This document shows, in pieces, positions 46,101-56,800 of a stretch of DNA of 64,000 nt. The DNA comes from Baylisascaris procyonis (taxonomy: Eukaryota; Nematoda; Chromadorea; Rhabditida; Ascarididae): the NCBI GenBank assembly GCA_037389465.1, contig JAZARR010000048.1, positions 1,623,183-1,687,182 of the forward strand, read 5' to 3'. Below the pieces are notes generated by a model, which searched no databases, was not told the origin of the DNA, and saw nothing but the letters and a program-made list of their open reading frames with translations. A program made the position numbers and the translations under genes. Numbering within the stretch: position 1 is the stretch's first letter; every line of letters starts with the position of its first letter.

Positions 46101-49100
46101 ATTCCGAAGGAGTCAAGTATCCATGGTAGCGGTTTCACTTGTTTAGTTAAATTCATATAGAGAGGAAACGCGCTTCATGCTGTACCGTTCTCGTCTTGAG
46201 GAAAGTTGTTCGTTGTCCCTTTTCCTCCCTCTTCCCTCCCTCCTCTTTACTCATTTATCCCCTCTAAATAGTCAACTTCGCTTGTAATATTTAAAATGTA
46301 TCATTTGCTGGGTAATATCTCAACAAGTAAAAGTAATGGGGTTTGGTTAGCGTTCGAGATGATGCAACCGGTGTGTTCAATGGGTGCACATTGTCTGGAA
46401 ATGGCCTGCTGCGATGTGTGGTTATCAGGGGTCACTAGTGGCAGCATAGCACTGCGTGCAGCTGCTTCCCATTTGCGAACCAATCCATCAACTCTTCGTT
46501 CCCTGTTATCGACTTATTTTTTGCAGTAGTATGTGATGTAGACTCCTAAATTATTTCTGTATATTCCCTATCTGTGATGCTATATGTATCGAGGTCTACT
46601 GCAATCCGGAATCCCGATCTCTCCTATCCTTTCGCTAGCTTTAAAAATAATGTAGTTGATATGGCTGTTAGTTTGGTACGGCTGAATGCTATCGGAACTT
46701 TAATGCATTAGTTCAGCAGCAATTTTGCCCAGTCATTCGATAATTCACTTCGAAACAGAGAGTGAACTCCGAATTTCTCTTATATGCGAGAGTTGTGATG
46801 GATAATCGAAATTGATTGTGTCGTTTACTGCAGATGGTACATTTTATTGATGATTCTTGTACAAGTCTGCTACTGTTTCCACGCTAAAGAGTTGTCCCTC
46901 ACATTCTTCTTCAACGATGATGCCCTCATACTCGTTCTTAATTTAGCATTTATGGATATTTTCTAGCAGAAACACTCAAAATGTAATAGTTTTCTAGCAG
47001 AAACACTCAAAATGTAATAGGAAGAAGGTACAAATATAGTGGCTTTCTTGTGATTGATAATGCATCCCTCGGCGAACAATGCACTAATTAGCTGGTAGGC
47101 ATTCGAGTTGGCCGGATGTGTTGTGCGTGAGTTACTGGCTCCTCTTCGTGCCCATCAATGCATTGTGCGTTTCTTGTGTTCAACAATTGGTGTTAGCTTT
47201 GAACCGGCTGATATTCAAGAGAAACTTGATGCCGTTTCGCTTGCTTAATGCTGCTTATCTGTTGCTTCGATTTCTTGCTTCCACTGTACTTCCGATATAT
47301 TTCTGTATTTAGGCGTAGTTAAAGCGTAATTGCCGATTGATTCGTGATTCGTGATGGCTATCAGTGGGGAATATAAATGCATTAGTGGATTTTCATGTCC
47401 TCCAAACAATCATAAATACCTATGCATTATTGCTTAAATGACTACATGCAATAGCGAAGTAGAATCAAAAAATGAGAATAGGGAGTGGATGATTGAAAGC
47501 TAAATTGGTTATGGCTGTTGTGTTGTGACTCATACAAGGCAATAACCCATAAACGTCGAATAAGGAGTATAGAAGTTTTTACAGTGACATGCCAGTGTCC
47601 AATATTTAACACAGTAGGAACGATTCGTAATTCATGTTGTGAAGCACTCGTTTGCGTATGGGTACAGCGGTAGAGATGTTGGCGGGTGTTGTCGTGAACG
47701 CGATTCAAATTCTGACTCAGCTTCCATTGCCGCGCGTGATAAAAATTAAAACATCGCATCGACGATGCTCTTTTTCGCTATTCCCACCACATCCATTACT
47801 AAAACATAAACAAGCTGCTAAAAGCCTAACGACTAAACAATTCGTAATCACGAATATTGCTGTTTCGCATATGTAATGTTAATCAAAGTGCTGACGTTGT
47901 GCCTATTTAATCACATTGTTGTGACTGTGTTGAATATTTAATGTCAATCACAGTATGAATGTTATTCTTATAATGTACGTTATTGGCACTATATAAGAAG
48001 ATACTTGGTTTCAATAAACGTTCCTTCCTTCCTCAGAGCAAACGCGACAGGTGTATCCCGAAGGTCACCCCTCTCCTCACTAGTAAATTAATCTTTCATA
48101 ACACTTGGCTGCTTCACATCAGCAACTAGCAACGTTTCTTGTAAAACACAACAAAGTATCATTCCATTTCCTTATTCATTCATATCTATTATAAGTTGGC
48201 TATGAAATGTCTCCCTCAGTTTGCTGAACCCGAATATTTGCTAATCATGGAAGATTGTTGAAGTCATGATCTGTGCTTTATTAGTTGCTTGATTTACATT
48301 CCATGGTTATATTTTCGGTGGAAGAAGAGATATGGTGAGGTTTTTGTGAGCTTTGAGTGATTGGAGTTTCCTCCAATGAGATCGAATTGCCGTCAGATGG
48401 GGGAGGAGGGGAGGGTGAATGGAGTTGTTGTCGCAAAAAATTGGCGAAGCCAGGCTCCGAGTCAAACTGGTGCAAACGTGGGATTTATCACAGTGGAAGT
48501 AGATGCTGCTGTTAAGTGAAGTAAAAAGGGTAATGGAATGTTTGAATATGACTGAGAACATGAACTGTTGGTGCTGAATTGTCAGACTCCCCCCCACCAG
48601 AGCAGATGCTTGAACTTAAATCGAAAGTAAACGACTCTGATTCCATCGGCTGCTGTCAGGTTTTCTTCCGTTGTGAGCAGAGGTCAGTCTGTTCATATCG
48701 GTAGGTGGAGTTAAAGATTGCACAGCTCGATATCCTGTCTCATGCTACCAACTACTATATTTGACTTATCTTATCTGCAAGATGATTAGCTGTTTGGTTT
48801 GGAGTGCCTATATAGGATGTTTTTAAAATTGAGCATGTGCTTGTGTTCTTCTCATACCTACATGGTTCATCATTTTTAGTCTGTTTTCCTGCCAATAGGC
48901 AGTCGTTTCCAATGTTATTCTGCCTGTGTTGCTTTTGATGAGGTGACTTTTGTGTAATCATTAATTTTGCCACTGTTATTTAGTAAATGTGGCTGGATGA
49001 GGTGAAGTTTGTTTCGAAAGGCTTTATGGAATAATTTTTGCTAATAGGCTTCAATATTTTATATGAATGCTTTTTGGAATGGAGCCGTTAAGGGATGTGA

Positions 49101-52100
49101 ACTGTTAAAGGCATTCATTGAATTTATTCGTTTTTATTGCTGAAATTTGATGAGAATCAATTAATTTCTTGTTGACGAGGTTCTCTATAATCATCAACGA
49201 AATGATAAAATTTAACTTCTTTGGAGGGGCAGTTGCAACGTGCTTTCTTTCGTCCTATTGTGCGCTTTTTCTCTATATGTTCGATATGTTGCTGTTTTAT
49301 ATCTGAACTCCTGTCCATAACTTTATTTACCACTCCCACCCATTCCCCATCTTTTCGCTGCTCATTTCTTCCGAGAAGGCAACAGCATCTTCCAAATTTT
49401 GCAATTTTTTGACGAAGTTTGCACGAAATTTTAGCATCGACGACACGGATGAATATTCTCGCTCATCGTTGGGCAACGTTCTCAGGCACTGCGATGGATT
49501 AGTGTGTGATATCGCAGGTAAAGGAAGCATTTGCAAATTTTTTAATATACCTGTGTTTGCATTGGTAATTGTTTGTTTCTTTTATAGATGCGAGTGCGCC
49601 CTATATTAATCGCATGATTGCATTGGATGAACTTCGAGAAATAGGTGCGTTTTCTTGATTTTCACACCTCTAATCACTGATTCGGAGAGAGGGGATTCTA
49701 AGAAATTGCAATGCACCTCGGGAAGATTGATTTGGTGATCACTCTGCATAGTTTCGCCATCGGATCAATTGGTTGCATAAATACGGCACTCGTGATAACC
49801 TTTTGGTTTTTATCTCACCTGTAATGCAGTGAGTTTAGATAAGTTCTTCTTGACAAATTTCGCACAATGTGGTAATATGTCAAGTTTTGTTCTCACGGCT
49901 TTTGTGGTAGGCTGCACATCGGACAGGTAGACACACCTATACGTGTGCATCGATATGAAGTTTCCGAGGTGCGCTTTTGTTAAAGGTGTGTAAAATGCGA
50001 AATCTTACAGCTCTGACTTTCTTTATTTACTACTGTGTTTTTGTTTTACAACTCAACCGTCCATCCACATGTTTTATACGCATGATTTATAGCACTCCAC
50101 CTTGAAGAGATAAGGGCTCATGCGGTGATCACAGCCAAAAATAAACTCGGGATTAATGTACCTTGTCTGTGAAACCCTTCATCCATTCACCCCCTAAATC
50201 TTAAATAAGTTTTGCAGATGTTCTTACGCAAATTCTTTAAGTCCCTAAGTGGAGCCCAACAGCTGCAGGAGGTTCTACCTGCATCGTCTTTATTGTCTAC
50301 TTCATTATCCGACTTGTGTACAGATAGTTGGCAAAAATAAGGAAGGAGAGGATGAAATTATATTTGTTGTGAGGTTTGTTTATCCTTCGCACTAAGCTGT
50401 CGATAATGACGGCAAAACTTTTCTTTAAATCTCCAAAGGAAATTTGAAATTTGCGCGAATTAAATTTCAGTGGGTATTACTGTGGATTTTCAGTGTTTGC
50501 ATATTGCTTTGACAAGAAATCTGACCATACTACAATAACCGGAAGCCAGCTGTTAATGATAAACCGATCGATGTTTGTTGTAAAAAACGAATTTTGATGG
50601 TCATTAATGGCATTAGATTAGTGTAAAATAATGCTATTAAATATGTAGTTTGTTGTTGGCGAGTAAGTTAGAATAGAGTCATTTTGTTTTAGCAGTACTA
50701 TCTCCTATGTATTAGTGCCGTTTTAAGTATTAGTAATATTGGTAGCTAATGTGATTGTCGTTTAGATCGTCAACTAGAATTTATAAATGCGGATTTGGTG
50801 CGGATTGCTGGTGAATCGACGTATTCTTATTTATCAAGAATACGACGCATTGCGTTGCCCACATTATCAGAGGCACTTATCGAGCGGCTTGGATTCCTTG
50901 CAGAACACTCCAGGTTCAGACATCAGGTAATTTATCTCCTAGTTATAGAGGAAAAATAATCAAATGATTCTTGTTTGAGATGTATCGTACGATCCTGTTT
51001 TTGTTGCTTCTGGAATAGAGAGGGAAGTATGTTTCGACTATGTTCGACTCTGCTTTTTTAATTCAGTTTTACCGAAACTATATATGAAGCTTATGGAGAT
51101 AAGGAGGGGCAAAGAAGGTGTTTCGTCAGCACTGATGGATGTAGTTGATGATTTCAGCCATTTGGAGAGACGGAACTCGCTGAGGTGAGGACCCTGATAA
51201 AGGATGTGGTCAGAATGTAGGTTTGCGTTGCTTCTTTTCTTTGAAAAAGTGTTCTGAATTCACTCGCTTGAGTTGCCCATAGGGCTTTTCTACCGAGAGT
51301 GATGGAATTTTGCGGCATCTACCTTGGTACATATATAAATCGCTGATAGTGTACCTATGGAATGACTTTTGTAAAGATGTAATCGCTGGATAGTTGACTC
51401 AATGATTGTTTTTCATATCAATATAGTTGTGAGTGTTAATAACGCATCGTCATTGGTTATAGTAGCAGTGATATCGATGTTATTAGCTCGAATAAAACCC
51501 CATCATCGCAATCCTATATTATCCTTTTCGTTACCCTCTCTTCCCTCTCTCATAAAGGATAAGGCAGAAATGAAGCATCATGTAAAAACTATTGCTTCCT
51601 TCATGTTAAACGGTTTGGAGAAATGGATTTTCTTATCTGAGGAATCTTTTGTGATGTTGCTGAAGTGTACTAAAATTTTTGTGATCCTTCCTTCCAAATG
51701 ATTGGATTCGTTCAAGGTTAAAGGTGACGATGATTTGATAACAGGAAGTTATATAAAATGATTTCTGATGTGCTATTAAGAGTCATTTAATGTGGGCTGA
51801 TAAGTGATAATGAATGAACTCTTAAAGGAATCACTGCTATATTAGAATATTTTATAGATTAAATAGCGAGCAGGAACGTTTATCAGCACTGCAGTTGAAG
51901 ACATCGGATACTAGCACTGGAGTGGGTCCTGCACTGAATGCATCGCTGCATAGCATCTCCAAACGGTTTCTCATTGCCTTTTGATGCCTTTTATTCCTCA
52001 AGCTGTAGGTTTTGTATTTTTATAGGAAAGTGCTTTAACACATTTAATATGCAAAGCAATGCTGCCTACTTTTGAGTCTATCACCTCGTGATGACTGTGA

Positions 52101-53821
52101 AACCGATGGATTATCTTGGCACGATAGGTAGGCGATATGCATCTGCTGTTTGATTCTTTGGGATATCTGCGGTTTATGCTGAATCACGGCATTGGATAAG
52201 TGTAATAACAAACTGTAGTGTACGAATTCACTTTCCGCATTACCGAACAACAATTTAGCATTGTTTCGATTATCAGACGACGGCATCACAATTGGAGATA
52301 CCTATCCATCTCACCAGCGATTGTCAAAAATACCCTTATGGGGATTCATAACTAAAAGATTGAAAAAAGTTTTTTGCAGGTTATCAACACGAGAGAATAA
52401 ACTACAAATTAGAAAACGAAATGCGGTCGATGTGCCCACAAAAGTTGATAGGAAATCGAGAGCATCAGCGGGTAGGAATTCGGTTAATGTGAGTACCGCT
52501 TATTCTTTTCTTTTTGCCTTTCTGCCGCGTTTTCTGTTGCTTGGTGATGGTGAGCGAAGAAATATACGATGACATTAAGCAGCTTAAATATTTAAATGCA
52601 ACGTGACGAAGGTAACGAATTAGAGGAGGGAAAGGGGGAGTGATTGGTGGTAGGAGAAGAGAAAAAGAGTTGTCGGGAATATGCCATGTAATTTCGATAT
52701 TTTGTTTTATTCCGGTTTGCAACTTTCATTGGGATTATCGCAAAATCAACTTTCTCTTTTCATTTAACTAGATTCAATCTTTGCTATAAATTCCCAAGAA
52801 TTTTTTATTCTCAGTAGATACTAGATTATTAATTAGTAATTACTTTCATTATTCCTTACCCCTTTTCCCAAATATTTTCTTCGCAATCTTCAGTATTTTT
52901 CTTTCATAACGTCTTTTCACAGCAAAATCTGTTTCCCTTTTATTTAAATGACTAATAAATCATTTCGCATTAATTCGATGCTTAAATTGTTCTCTCAATT
53001 GTGTTTCTTCGCTTTGCTCGGCGGCTTCGTTCGCTTATAAACACAAGCGCAATATTCTTTATATTTTGTTCGCATTAGGTGTTTATATACTCGTTGAATT
53101 TTGTTCGATGTTCCACCAATGTCAGCGACTCTTCATTTGTAGCCAAGTTTATCACTGAAATTAAAAGTTAGAATGCTGGACTAACGCTTTTTGTTGAAAC
53201 TTTTCATAATATGGAATTTTTGTAAATAAACGCTCCAATTAATATTCATAGATGCTACTCAAAATGTATTATTTATATTTGTTTGCTCGATTTATATAGA
53301 GAACACGTGTAATTCAGTTAGCGTTTTATGTTTCATTCAGCTTGGAAATTCTATGAAGATTATGAAGGAGAAGGGCAAAGAGGAGATTACTCGGGTATTT
53401 ATTTTGAGGAATATGACTGAAAAAAGTCAAGGTTTTTCTTCCGGTTTGCGAAGTTTTTGTCGCTTTCAGTAGACAGTTACGCATAGAGAAGAAATGGCGA
53501 GGGAGAAGAGGAGAGAGGAGCAGGTGTGCTGAAGGAAGAAGAACAAATGCAGTTTGTTTTTCACGTTGTTTGAATGCTCGTCTTGTTCACCTTAGTGCAT
53601 ATGCAATCATATTTAATGTCATTCAGAGGCAGAAGACGGCTCATCCTCGACAGGGATGCGAGGAGTATGAGTTGCCGTTATTGCGTTCGCATGATGCATC
53701 TGCTAGACCGCAAGAAATTCATCCTTCGCGGTCAACGATGTCAGCGTCGCGTGCTACGGCATCTGATGCGTTACGGGGAATGCCTACGGAACGTTCTTCT
53801 CTCATACCTTCTTATTCTTGA
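37107..53821 (+). CDS. NICE-3/C1orf43-family single-span membrane protein, ten exons
   Basis: Exons: 37107-37221, 38442-38546, 39495-39591, 49386-49517, 49588-49644, 50766-50926, 51067-51184, 51858-51965, 52380-52488, 53627-53821 (TGA). Phases agree at every junction except 50926 to 51067. A likely start is ATG 37171, giving MIIDGYSILFLF, a membrane helix through VIVILVIVI, then QRQIFRL. Human C1orf43 has the same plan (helix, VKRQIMRF, then VGHNAPKDLKEEIDIRLSRV); here IGAGMTKSQKNEVLRRIELV follows. Later YINRMIALDELR matches its YLYRMKALDAIR, and STYSYLSRIRR with LPTLSEALIERL matches its SYLLDLR and VRKALIDTLL. The family is Golgi- and mitochondria-linked and has been implicated in phagocytosis in human cells. 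The C-terminal 180 or so residues are polar and low-complexity. Introns carry several mobile elements. Family call from remembered motifs. Confidence 0.72.
37622..38086. mobile_element. Foldback or MITE-like element with perfect 109-bp inverted ends
   Basis: The arm 37622-37730 (tgtgcgcaatagtgtttcat at its outer end) is the exact reverse complement of 37978-38086; all 109 bases agree by eye. The 247-bp centre is AT-rich with no recognised transposase. Both sides are flanked by T runs, which may be a target duplication of T bases. It sits in the first intron of the NICE-3-like gene. Perfect arms point to a recent insertion or recent inverted duplication; the transposase family is unknown. Confidence 0.85.
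39814..41340 (-). mobile_element. 5'-truncated RTE-type non-LTR retrotransposon (LINE)
   Basis: On the - strand an RT ORF (next entry) is followed by a tail of TAAA repeats (39814-39853 on the + strand reads ttta repeats), the short-repeat tail typical of RTE-type LINEs. Recognisable sequence starts near 41330, with GETPGIDGLTGEM before the listed ORF start, so the endonuclease and 5' part are missing. It lies 220 bp after an exon of the NICE-3-like gene, antisense to it. Confidence 0.85.
39853..41262 (-). pseudogene. RTE-type reverse transcriptase, C-terminal 469 residues, catalytic residues altered
   Basis: Contains NYRPISLLPTISKCFSKVL, QAGFRPGKSTIDQI, motif A LLFVEYEKAFYSVEH (residues 115-129), motif B GVRQGDCVSPLLFNAAL (174-190), motif C RSADNVALIS (215-224), INEFIYLG-type region and the C-terminal ETW / MERIMTGI region usual in RTE proteins. 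In active relatives motif A is FxDYxKAFDS and motif C is FADD. Here the catalytic aspartate of motif A is glutamate (E119), the nearby D is Y125, and the second D of motif C is N219. Those changes should abolish polymerase activity. The frame stays open upstream of 41262 to about 41330. Confidence 0.88.
44211..44310. repeat. Three imperfect copies of a short unit
   Basis: The phrase atgcaatgcaattcaaa occurs at 44211, 44246 and 44291 with spacings of 35 and 45 bp and related sequence between. Intronic local duplication. Confidence 0.7.
46959..47020. repeat. Two tandem copies of a 31-bp unit
   Basis: ttttctagcagaaacactca and the next eleven bases occur at 46959-46989 and again at 46990-47020 without visible difference. 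Recent slippage or duplication inside an intron. Confidence 0.9.
47104..47247 (+). other. Coding-like patch inside the large NICE-3-like intron
   Basis: After an acceptor-like agctggtag, the frame reads AFELAGCVVRELLAPLRAHQ, CIVRFLCSTIGVSFEPAD and ends at TAA near 47245. The composition looks protein-like and unlike the AT-rich surroundings. It does not join the host exons in phase with a recognised donor. Another GC-richer patch at 46340-46527 (LAFEMMQPVCSMGAH) may belong with it. It could be an alternative exon, a nested gene or a gene fragment. Confidence 0.3.
47870..48060 (+). promoter_or_regulatory. TATA plus polyadenylation pair, possible solo LTR
   Basis: ctatataagaag near 47990 is followed about 25 nt later by caataaacg near 48016 and then a GC-richer stretch (caaacgcgacaggtgtatcc). 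A TATA box closely followed by AATAAA is typical of compact LTRs. No second copy or coding region accompanies it. Confidence 0.3.
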
Positions 53822-56800
53822 TCATCTCTGACATATTATTTTGGTTGGTTTTGAATAGTCTTATTAGGAGTGCATTAAAACTCGTTTTATTTTTTTCGTT
53901 CAAGAGTATCATGTTGTCTAAGGTCGGCGTTCGATAAAGAAATTGAGATATAAGGGGAATATATTTTATATAAAATGGGTTTCACTAATTTGGGAAAGCA
54001 ACTGGATGTTCTGCTTACAGTTTTACTACTTAAACGTATAGAAATGGACGGTTAAATGAACAGTTTATGAAGACGTATCAGTTGGTGATACAATACATTC
54101 ATTTACTGCTCTCACAACAACGTTTTTTTGCACTCCGAAAATTTTATATGCAATTTTTCATGCATTGCATATAGATCACCTAAATTTTCTCTTTATGAAC
54201 AAACCGTTTTTTGAAACATCCAGAGAAGATGACCCCTCCCCTCCTTCTAGGGTGTTGTATGTGAAAGGGACACTGGCAGAATGTCACTTTATAGGTAAAC
54301 TTTGTAAACAAGCCGTTATGCTAATTGAACCCCATATAACAAATAATACCGCTTCAGTTTTTCCAGCACACTCTTTTCGTTCCCTTATTGATTGGCAAGT
54401 GTAGTGGGAATTGTTCCATGGCTTTCTTGTTCCCTTCCTTTACCTCCCACCATACACTCAACCAGCACCCGTAGGTGACGTCGTTGTGAATATGTAAATG
54501 AGTTCAGTCGGCTAATCTTTGATGTTTTAGATGCACGCTTATATGGAAATGGGCGAGGATTGAAGCAAATGTTGCATATTACTTAATTCATCTTAATTAT
54601 TAGTGTGTTTTCACTTCGCCTTTTTCTATTAGCATACGCCACCGGCAATCGATGTCTGCTGGAGTGTTAAAGATCGAATTGCAAATTATATTTCATTGCT
54701 ACTGGGAGAGCCTTCTCGATAGCAAACCAGGAACTTTAATGGGCAATCTCTCTATCGTTGAGCTACTTTTTTTCTTAAATTTTTGTACGAATAGGGAAGG
54801 AGGAAGAAGAACTATGCAAGAGCAAGGAGCATCCCCATTAGATGAGTAATATTCATTCATCAAATCATTGTGCAGTTGTGGGTGTTAAATTTCCACATTT
54901 ATGGTCGTTCCGTAGAATATTTTTTTTTGTGATTGATACTCTCCAATAATGTCCTTTTATTCATTCGAGAAGGGCGGAGGGGAAGAGGGAAGTTTCCTGT
55001 ATTGGGAATTTAAAAGAAAATTAGCGCATTTTGGAATATCGATTCCTTTCCGGTGAGTGGGTGTGCTGATTTGATCAAAATTGACTGCCGCATTGCTTAT
55101 CACAAATTGCTTAGAGATGATGCTATAGAAAGGTTATGGCATGATGTTCTTTCATATCTATGAGCTGCTTTTTGTTTTCATTTAACTGTTTCAAAGTTTC
55201 TGCTTCCGTCCTTTCACATGTAAATATCAGCATATCTAGCTTATTTTGCTTCTTTGGCGGGCACTCAGTTCTCAACAACCTTCGTGATGACGATGTCCCC
55301 TCTGGTAATAACCACTGATGTTTGTTTTGGGCAATAGATGATATTGAGTTACTGTGATCCATTGAGGTGTTTTATGTTAACAGTACAAACCAAATTCCTT
55401 TCTGTGATTTCACTTCTTTGCATCGGGTGGGATAGGGCGGTAAAACTCGCAACGAATGTGTTGTTATTTACTCAATATTGGCATGCCTATTGGGAGAACG
55501 ATAACTAACGATAGCTGAGCATTGTTCATTACGGCGATCAGTGCATGAATGCAGTTACAGTCTTTCAATAGTGAATAATAGTTTTTTGCTGATAATTCAT
55601 AACAAAATTCTGTATTTCTTTAAATTATTTATTTACTGCAGCGTTAAGTTTTATTTTCTAAAGGAAATTGGAAAATCGTTTAACTCATACCAATGTACTA
55701 TAATACCCTTTACAGAGTGCAAAGACGGTGAGGTTATTCTTTGCGTGGTTTCATTTTTTGGCTTATTATTTAACGGATTTTATTTAATTTATGCCGACCA
55801 CTGTGAACTTTGCCAAAAGAAGTTTTAGTTTTGCAGTATTTATGCCGATATCGACTGTTTAAATCCCTGTATCTCCCATTGTTACCAGCGAGGCTTATAG
55901 AAGTTTTATTAGTGAAATGAAAGCGGGAAAGAAATTGAAGGTTAAAGACTTAAAAGTTTTAATTTTGAAATAGCAGGAAAAAGATGCTTCAAAGCTTTTT
56001 ATTCGCTTTAAGATTATTGTTTAGACATAATAATAACTATCCTCCTTTTATGTAGCTCAATAATTGTTTGATTGCCTCCATGAATGAATTTTAGGAATGG
56101 TTGGCTTAGGCTGATTGCAAACGCTATGTTTGCTAACTGATTCATGCACGATACAGTCATACCAACTATTTGCGTTCTGTACGGCTGCCTCATGCATTAG
56201 TTTGCGACACGGCAGCTGGCTTTACATTTGGCATTGTTTTGAGACGATTACATATTGGGTTGGATTTTGATTGATGTCAGCAAGGTGGAAGAATTCGTGC
56301 ATATTCACAATGGATAATGTTTCACTCAGGCCTTAGCGATGTTTTGAAAAGTGATCTTAAATGATTACAGGACTGATCTTGACTGTTCTTGCAAACGTGG
56401 CTCTTACACTTATTTGGAGGACTGTAAAAGACTGGAATTGTTTCCCACGGAATGAGTTTGAGAGATGCAATGTTAACTCCTCGATGCAGTTAGTAGTAAA
56501 AGAGAATTTATCGATTGCAGGTGGATGATATTTGGGGATTTTTGGCTTAAATAATATCAGTTTTGTTGTATTCCGAAGTGATTGGGTTAAGAATGAGAGT
56601 CATATGAACCGGGGACGGCATTTCTGTAAGATGCATGCAAAACAGAAGTGGAATTGCCTACAACTTCCTATCTGTTAGATAATTCAAAATTCCTATCCGA
56701 CATATTTCTCCCATTGGAATTTCCTACCAATTAGTCTTCGGTGCGTTTTTTTTTTTGTTTTAGCGCTTTTCCTAACTTGCTAACATGCTGGTTATATATG

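Noticed and set aside
49435..49517. Acceptor at 49434 for the fourth NICE-3-like exon
   Set aside because: It needs phase 2 while the previous exon ends in phase 1; the acceptor at 49385 fits phase 1 and keeps the frame open.
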